Source: Pseudomonadota bacterium (lineage in GTDB: Bacteria; Pseudomonadota; Gammaproteobacteria; Burkholderiales; SG8-39). From it: DNA of 38,263 nt. The DNA lies in assembly GCA_027624175.1 (NCBI GenBank), contig JAQBXT010000015.1:1-38263 (forward strand), written 5' to 3'. This document shows positions 34,629-38,263 of this stretch, in pieces (position 1 is the first letter of the stretch; every line of letters begins with the position of its first letter). Under the pieces are notes generated by a model that was not told the DNA's origin, ran no database searches, and worked only from the letters and a program-made list of their open reading frames with translations. The position numbers and the translations under genes were made by a program.

Positions 34629-35909
34629 ATGAGAACTCTGCTCGCGGCAACCCTGCTGTCGTTCGTCGCGTGCTCCGCCCACGCCCAGCTCTCGATCGAG
34701 ATCACGGGCGCGGGCGCGCAGCGCGTCCCGATCGCCATCGCGCCGTTCCTGGGCGAGGGCGCGCTGCCCGCCGGGGCGAGCGCGTCGATCACCTCCGTGG
34801 TGCGCGCCGACCTGGAACGCAGCGGCCTGTTCCGTCGCGTGGAGGTGCCGGCGCTCGTGCCGCGGCCGACGGAGGCCTCGAGCGTCAACTATGCCGAGTG
34901 GAAGTCGCGCCTTGCCGACGCGCTGGTGCTCGGCTCGGTTGCGGCGCGCCCCGACGGGCGCTTCGAGGTGCGGTTCCGGCTGCACGACGTGGTGAAGCAG
35001 GTCGCGATCGGCGGCGTTGCCTACACCATGACGCGCGAGCAGGTGCGCGCGACCGCGCATCGCATCGCCGACTACATCTACGAAAAGCTCACCGGCGAAA
35101 AGGGCGTGTTCTCCACGCGCATCGCTTACGTGGTCAAGCGCGGCACGCGCTTCGAGCTGCAAATCGCCGATGCCGACGGCGCCAACGAGCAGGCGATGCT
35201 GGTGTCCGAGGAGCCGATCATCTCGCCGGCCTGGTCGCCCAACGGGCGACGCATCGCTTATGTCTCGTTCCAGAACAAGAAGCCGATCGTCTACGTGCAG
35301 GACGTCGAGGTGCCAAAGCAGAACATCGTCGCCAATTTCAAGGGCTCGAACTCGGCGCCGGCCTGGTCCCCCGACGGCTCCCGGCTGGCGGTGGTGCTGT
35401 CGCGGGACGGAAATTCGCAGCTCTACCTGATCAATCCGGACGGCAGCAATTCGCGCCGCCTCAGCAATTCCAGCGGCATCGACACCGAGCCCTACTTTTC
35501 GCCCGACGGCCAGTGGATCTACTTCACCTCGGATCGCGGCGGCAGCCCGCAGATCTATCGCATGCCGGCGGCTGGCGGCGAAGCGCAACGGGTGACGTTC
35601 GAGGGGAGCTATAATGTGTCCCCGCGCATCAGTCCGGACGGCAGGAGTCTCGCCTACATCATGCGCAACGGCGGCAAGTTCCAGGTCGCGCTGCTCGATC
35701 TCACCACGCGGCAGGTGCAGATCCTGACCGACAGCGACCTCGACGAGTCGCCCAGCTTCGCCCCCAACGGCCGCCAGATCCTGCTTGCCACGGTCATCGG
35801 CGGGCGCGGCGTGCTCTCGGCGGTGTCCGCCGACGGGCGCATCAAGCAACGCCTCACGGTCACGGCTGGCGATGTGCGCGAGCCGGCCTGGGGTCCACTA
35901 GTGCAGTAG
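34629..35909 (+). CDS. tolB: Tol-Pal system beta-propeller protein TolB
   Basis: Periplasmic protein that binds Pal and TolA. The signal peptide is [19 protein letters not shown] (cleavage ~AHA-Q). An N-terminal alpha/beta domain (~20-165) precedes a six-bladed propeller with repeated [64 protein letters not shown] and [15 protein letters not shown] blades. 426 aa, normal. pal follows 14 bp after the stop. Confidence 0.96.
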   Translation: MRTLLAATLLSFVACSAHAQLSIEITGAGAQRVPIAIAPFLGEGALPAGASASITSVVRADLERSGLFRRVEVPALVPRPTEASSVNYAEWKSRLADALVLGSVAARPDGRFEVRFRLHDVVKQVAIGGVAYTMTREQVRATAHRIADYIYEKLTGEKGVFSTRIAYVVKRGTRFELQIADADGANEQAMLVSEEPIISPAWSPNGRRIAYVSFQNKKPIVYVQDVEVPKQNIVANFKGSNSAPAWSPDGSRLAVVLSRDGNSQLYLINPDGSNSRRLSNSSGIDTEPYFSPDGQWIYFTSDRGGSPQIYRMPAAGGEAQRVTFEGSYNVSPRISPDGRSLAYIMRNGGKFQVALLDLTTRQVQILTDSDLDESPSFAPNGRQILLATVIGGRGVLSAVSADGRIKQRLTVTAGDVREPAWGPLVQ

Positions 35910-35923
35910 GAAGGAGATCAGCC

Positions 35924-36484
35924 ATGAGAATACTTTTCACCCTGTTCATCGCCATCACGCTCGCCGCCTGTGCAACCACGGAAACCACGTCCCAGCCGCC
36001 AGCGGCGGTGGAGGACCGCGCTCCGGGGACCACCGCGCCAGGCGCGACGGCGCGGCCGGTCCCGGGCCAACCGGTGACGGGCGTCGATCTGACCGCCAAG
36101 CCGGCTGCAACGGGAGCCGCGGCGCTCAAGGACCCGAACAACATCCTGTCCAAGCGCTCCGTGTACTACGACTTCGACAAGTTCGACGTGAAGGAAGAGT
36201 ACCGGCGGATGATCGAGGCCCACGCCAGGTACCTGCGCGAGAACGGCACCACGCGCATGCTGGTGCAGGGCAATACCGACGAGCGCGGCAGCCGCGAATA
36301 CAACGTGGCGCTCGGCCAGCGTCGCTCGGAGAGCGTGAAGCGCATGCTGATGCTGCTCGGCGGGCGCGAGGACCAGATCGAGGCCGTGAGCCTGGGTGAG
36401 GAGAAGCCTCGCGCGACGGGCTCCAACGAGCAAGCCTGGGCGCAGAACCGCCGCAGCGACATGCTGTACCCCGGCGAGTACTGA
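35924..36484 (+). CDS. pal: Peptidoglycan-associated lipoprotein Pal
   Basis: Outer-membrane lipoprotein that binds peptidoglycan and TolB. The signal peptide MRILFTLFIAITLAAC gives lipid Cys16; a Pro/Ala/Thr linker of ~60 residues leads to the OmpA-like domain (~75-186): VYYDFDKFDVKEEYRRMIEAHARYL, GNTDERGSREYNVALGQRRSESVKRMLMLLG and AQNRRSDMLY. The usual HTDERG reads NTDERG here, with the peptidoglycan-binding Asp and Arg kept. An excellent ribosome-binding site, AGGAAGGAGA, is 8 nt before the ATG. The stop shares one base with the cpoB ATG. Confidence 0.96.
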   Translation: MRILFTLFIAITLAACATTETTSQPPAAVEDRAPGTTAPGATARPVPGQPVTGVDLTAKPAATGAAALKDPNNILSKRSVYYDFDKFDVKEEYRRMIEAHARYLRENGTTRMLVQGNTDERGSREYNVALGQRRSESVKRMLMLLGGREDQIEAVSLGEEKPRATGSNEQAWAQNRRSDMLYPGEY

Positions 36485-37266
36485 TGCGCTGGCTGCTGGC
36501 CGCGGTGGCGCTGGGCTGGGCGGGGGTCGCCGCCGCCCAGTTGTTCAGCGATCAGGAGGCGCGGCGCCGCGCCGACGCCGCGCACGTCGAGGTGCGGGCG
36601 GCGCAGGACAGCCTGAGGCGCATGGAGCAGCGTCTGGTCACCATGGAATCTTCGATGGTGGAGCGTCGCGCGATCCTGGATCTCGCCGGGCAGATCGATG
36701 CGCTGCGCGGCGATCTGGCGCGCTCGCGCGGGCAGATCGAGGTGATGCTCAACCAGCTCGAGGTCGCCGAGAAGCGTCAGAAGGACCTGTATGTCGACAT
36801 CGATACGCGGCTGCGCAGGCTCGAGCAGGTGCAGGAGCAGGCTTCCGCCGCGGCGCTCAAGCCGCCCGCGGACGCCGGACCGTCGGAGGCGGAGAAGAAG
36901 ACCTACGAGAGCGCGCTCAACCATTTCAAGCTCGGCAACTATTCCGCCGCCATCGACCTGCTGCAGAACATGCTGGTCGCTTACCCGAGCAGCAAGCTCG
37001 CGCCCAATGCCCAGTACTGGATCGGCATGGGCCATTCTGGCCGGCGCGATTACAGGAACGCGATCTTGTCGCACCAGAAGGTGATCGCCACCTGGCCTGA
37101 CGACCCCAAGGCGGCGGACGCCATGCTCTCCATCTCGAGCGCGCAGGAAGCCATGGGCGACAAGATCGCGGCGCAGAACACACTGCAGGACGTGCTGGCG
37201 AAGTATCCCGGCAGCCAGGCTGCGGCGAGCGCGAAGCTGCGCCTCGCGCAGAGCGTCAAGCGCTGA
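36484..37266 (+). CDS. cpoB: Cell division coordinator CpoB (YbgF)
   Basis: Periplasmic protein that couples Tol-Pal to septal peptidoglycan synthesis. Signal peptide [19 protein letters not shown]. An N-terminal coiled coil (~25-120: [25 protein letters not shown] on) mediates trimerisation, and the C-terminal TPR domain (~140-258) has three repeats: [61 protein letters not shown] and [32 protein letters not shown]. 260 aa. Its stop is overlapped by the queC start (CTGA). Confidence 0.93.
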   Translation: MRWLLAAVALGWAGVAAAQLFSDQEARRRADAAHVEVRAAQDSLRRMEQRLVTMESSMVERRAILDLAGQIDALRGDLARSRGQIEVMLNQLEVAEKRQKDLYVDIDTRLRRLEQVQEQASAAALKPPADAGPSEAEKKTYESALNHFKLGNYSAAIDLLQNMLVAYPSSKLAPNAQYWIGMGHSGRRDYRNAILSHQKVIATWPDDPKAADAMLSISSAQEAMGDKIAAQNTLQDVLAKYPGSQAAASAKLRLAQSVKR

Positions 37267-37934
37267 ACGCGGTCGTCCTGCTTTCGGGCGGACTGGATTC
37301 GGCCACCGCGCTCGCCTGGGCGCGGCGCGAGGGCTTCGATTGCCATGCCCTTTCGGTGGATTATGGCCAGCGGCACGGGGCCGAGCTGGCTGCCGCGGCG
37401 CGCATCGCCAGGCGGCTGGGGGCCGCCGAACACCGGATCGTGAAGCTGGACCTGGCGCAGTTCGGGGGATCGGCGCTGACGGATCGGGGCATTGCGGTCC
37501 CCGAGAAGGGCCTGCAGTCCGGCATCCCCGCCACTTACGTTCCCGCCCGCAACACGATCCTGCTTTCCCTGGCTCTGGCCTGGGCCGAAACCCTGCGAGC
37601 GCAGCACATCGTCGTGGGGGCGAATGCGGTGGATTACTCGGGTTACCCGGACTGCCGGCCGGAGTACCTGCGCGCTTACGAGACGATGGCCAATCTGGCG
37701 ACGAAATCTGCGGTCGAGGGCAAGAGGATCCACGTCAGCGCGCCGCTGATTGATCTTCCCAAGGCGCAGATCATCAAACTTGCGCTGGAACTGGGCGTGG
37801 ATCCGGCCGAGACGGTGACCTGCTATCAAGCGGACACGCAGGGGCGTGCCTGCGGCGCTTGCGATGCTTGCCGCATTCGCAAAGCGGGGTTCGTCGACAG
37901 CGGAATAGCGGACACCACGCGCTATATCGCCTGA
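37263..37934 (+). CDS. queC: 7-cyano-7-deazaguanine synthase QueC, apparently starting at CTG
   Basis: Makes preQ0 from 7-carboxy-7-deazaguanine in queuosine synthesis. The PP-loop SGGLDSATA follows directly (residues 8-16), with [10 protein letters not shown] and [22 protein letters not shown] as QueC blocks, and zinc ligands C187, C197, C200 and C203 (ACGACDAC). The family N-terminus (M)[12 protein letters not shown] requires a start at CTG 37263. No ATG, GTG or TTG is in frame before 37356, which would remove the PP-loop. The CTG overlaps the cpoB stop (CTGA), so it is probably read by re-initiation. 223 aa. queD/queE are not seen. Confidence 0.92.
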   Translation: MNAVVLLSGGLDSATALAWARREGFDCHALSVDYGQRHGAELAAAARIARRLGAAEHRIVKLDLAQFGGSALTDRGIAVPEKGLQSGIPATYVPARNTILLSLALAWAETLRAQHIVVGANAVDYSGYPDCRPEYLRAYETMANLATKSAVEGKRIHVSAPLIDLPKAQIIKLALELGVDPAETVTCYQADTQGRACGACDACRIRKAGFVDSGIADTTRYIA

Positions 37935-37964
37935 TTTTGCTGGCGAATCGGGCACGAGGGCTGA

Positions 37965-37970
37965 TAAAAT
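37965..37970 (+). promoter_or_regulatory. Candidate -10 hexamer for tRNA-Lys
   Basis: TAAAAT ends 15 nt before the tRNA-Lys 5' end, between queC and the tRNA. The nearest -35-like element (TTGCTG, 37937-37942) is 22 bp upstream, longer than ideal. A separate promoter for the tRNA is plausible. Confidence 0.4.
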
Positions 37971-37985
37971 CGCGCCCTTCCCCGT

Positions 37986-38061
37986 GGGCCGTTAGCTCAG
38001 CTGGTAGAGCAGCGGACTTTTAATCCGTTGGTCGCCGGTTCGAATCCGGCACGGCCTACCA
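37986..38061 (+). tRNA. tRNA-Lys (anticodon TTT)
   Basis: A complete 76-nt cloverleaf with encoded CCA (38059-38061). The acceptor stem GGGCCGT/ACGGCCT closes with a G-T pair; the D arm has AGCTCAGCTGGTAGAGC, the anticodon arm GGACTTTTAATCC gives TTT, and the T arm is GCCGG-TTCGAAT-CCGGC. It stands alone and is followed at once by a strong terminator. Confidence 0.97.
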
Positions 38062-38069
38062 AACCAGAG

Positions 38070-38103
38070 GGGGCACAGAGCAATCTGTGCCCCTTAGTAT
38101 TTC
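38070..38103 (+). terminator. Rho-independent terminator after tRNA-Lys
   Basis: GGGGCACAGA and TCTGTGCCCC form a perfect 10-bp stem with a GCAA loop (38070-38093), followed by TTAGTATTT. The T tract is interrupted, but the stem is strong and the position, 9 nt after the tRNA, fits. Confidence 0.85.
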
Positions 38104-38263
38104 TGAGCCACCCGCAAAACAACCCCGTCATTTGGACGAGGTTTGGACAAGAAACGGCGCACTCCCCACGCCTGCCGTCAGGACGATTTTAACCCGCTGG
38201 GCGCAGCCCGTCCGCTTACCAGCCTCACCCAGCCCCCGATCAAGCTCGGCTAAGAGCGTGTTC
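38104..38263. other. Gene-free tail at the window end
   Basis: After the terminator no open frame with family features appears on either strand, apart from the short TTTGGAC repeat. The window ends too soon to tell whether an integrase or another gene follows. Confidence 0.5.
38131..38152. repeat. Two-copy 11-bp tandem repeat in the tail after tRNA-Lys
   Basis: TTTGGACGAGG is followed directly by TTTGGACAAGA, the first seven bases identical. It lies in a stretch (38104-38263) without any gene I can recognise, downstream of a tRNA, a common integration site. It may be an integrase arm-type site or a relic of one; the evidence is only the repeat and the location. Confidence 0.45.

Noticed and set aside
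33747-35849. 700-codon minus-strand frame opposite tolA/tolB
   Set aside because: Antisense of repetitive proline/lysine codons and beta-propeller blades; no signal or domain.
38240-38263. GAGCGTGTTC at the window edge as an insertion-sequence end
   Set aside because: Only one short end is visible, with no transposase or target duplication.

Overview
The window is a GC-rich bacterial chromosome segment that most resembles a betaproteobacterium (Burkholderiales/Nitrosomonadales-like). The grounds are the gene order lolB-ispE-tRNA(Gln)-prs-rplY-pth-ychF, the ftsY-ftsE-ftsX cluster beside rpoH, a comF/bioC pair, a cox/ctaB/SCO block, yebC-ruvC-ruvA-ruvB and ybgC-tolQRAB-pal-cpoB-queC. Almost all of it is core housekeeping DNA. 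Genes are packed tightly: convergent neighbours are often 2-6 bp apart, and operon genes commonly overlap by 1-8 bp.

Layout. 1-4.3 kb: 5'-truncated gpsA converging on comF-trmL, then a divergent amidase-bioC pair. 4.4-5.0 kb: remnants of an aa3-type cytochrome oxidase operon, namely a coxB with internal deletions and about 23 codons of coxA. 5.0-10.6 kb: a second, complete heme-copper oxidase module of lower GC. It has subunit II fused to two cytochrome c domains, an A1-type subunit I, two subunit III paralogues, subunit IV and a membrane-anchored monoheme cytochrome c. 10.6-12.9 kb: a SCO copper chaperone on the minus strand, heme o synthase ctaB and a second SCO lipoprotein. 12.9-16.3 kb, minus strand: ftsY-ftsE-ftsX, then rpoH preceded by a perfect CIRCE (HrcA) operator. 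16.3-18.2 kb: rsmD-coaD converging on mutM. 18.2-25.5 kb: a TPR protein, lolB, ispE, tRNA-Gln, prs, rplY, pth, ychF and a GNAT gene. 25.5-28.7 kb, minus strand: an EamA transporter, a degenerate SDR and a GabD-like aldehyde dehydrogenase. 28.7-32.3 kb: yebC-ruvC-ruvA and ruvB, split by an opposite-strand outer-membrane barrel gene. 32.3-37.9 kb: the Tol-Pal operon and queC. 37.9-38.26 kb: tRNA-Lys, a terminator and a gene-free tail with a short tandem repeat.

How the genes work together. The oxidase module and its SCO/CtaB assembly factors form one respiratory unit that appears to have replaced an older aa3 operon in place. TolQRA-TolB-Pal-CpoB couples the proton-motive force to outer-membrane constriction. 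FtsEX acts at the divisome, and FtsY in membrane targeting. RuvABC resolves Holliday junctions.

The main points for a second look are: the oxidase replacement scar; the CIRCE operator on rpoH; pth and queC, which have no ATG/GTG/TTG start and seem to begin at CTG; and a recurrent -10-like hexamer placed 6-10 nt before the start codons of SD-less genes at transcription-unit heads, which suggests leaderless mRNAs. I found no CRISPR array, insertion sequence or rRNA. No gene-free stretch exceeds 300 bp; the longest is the final ~200 bp.
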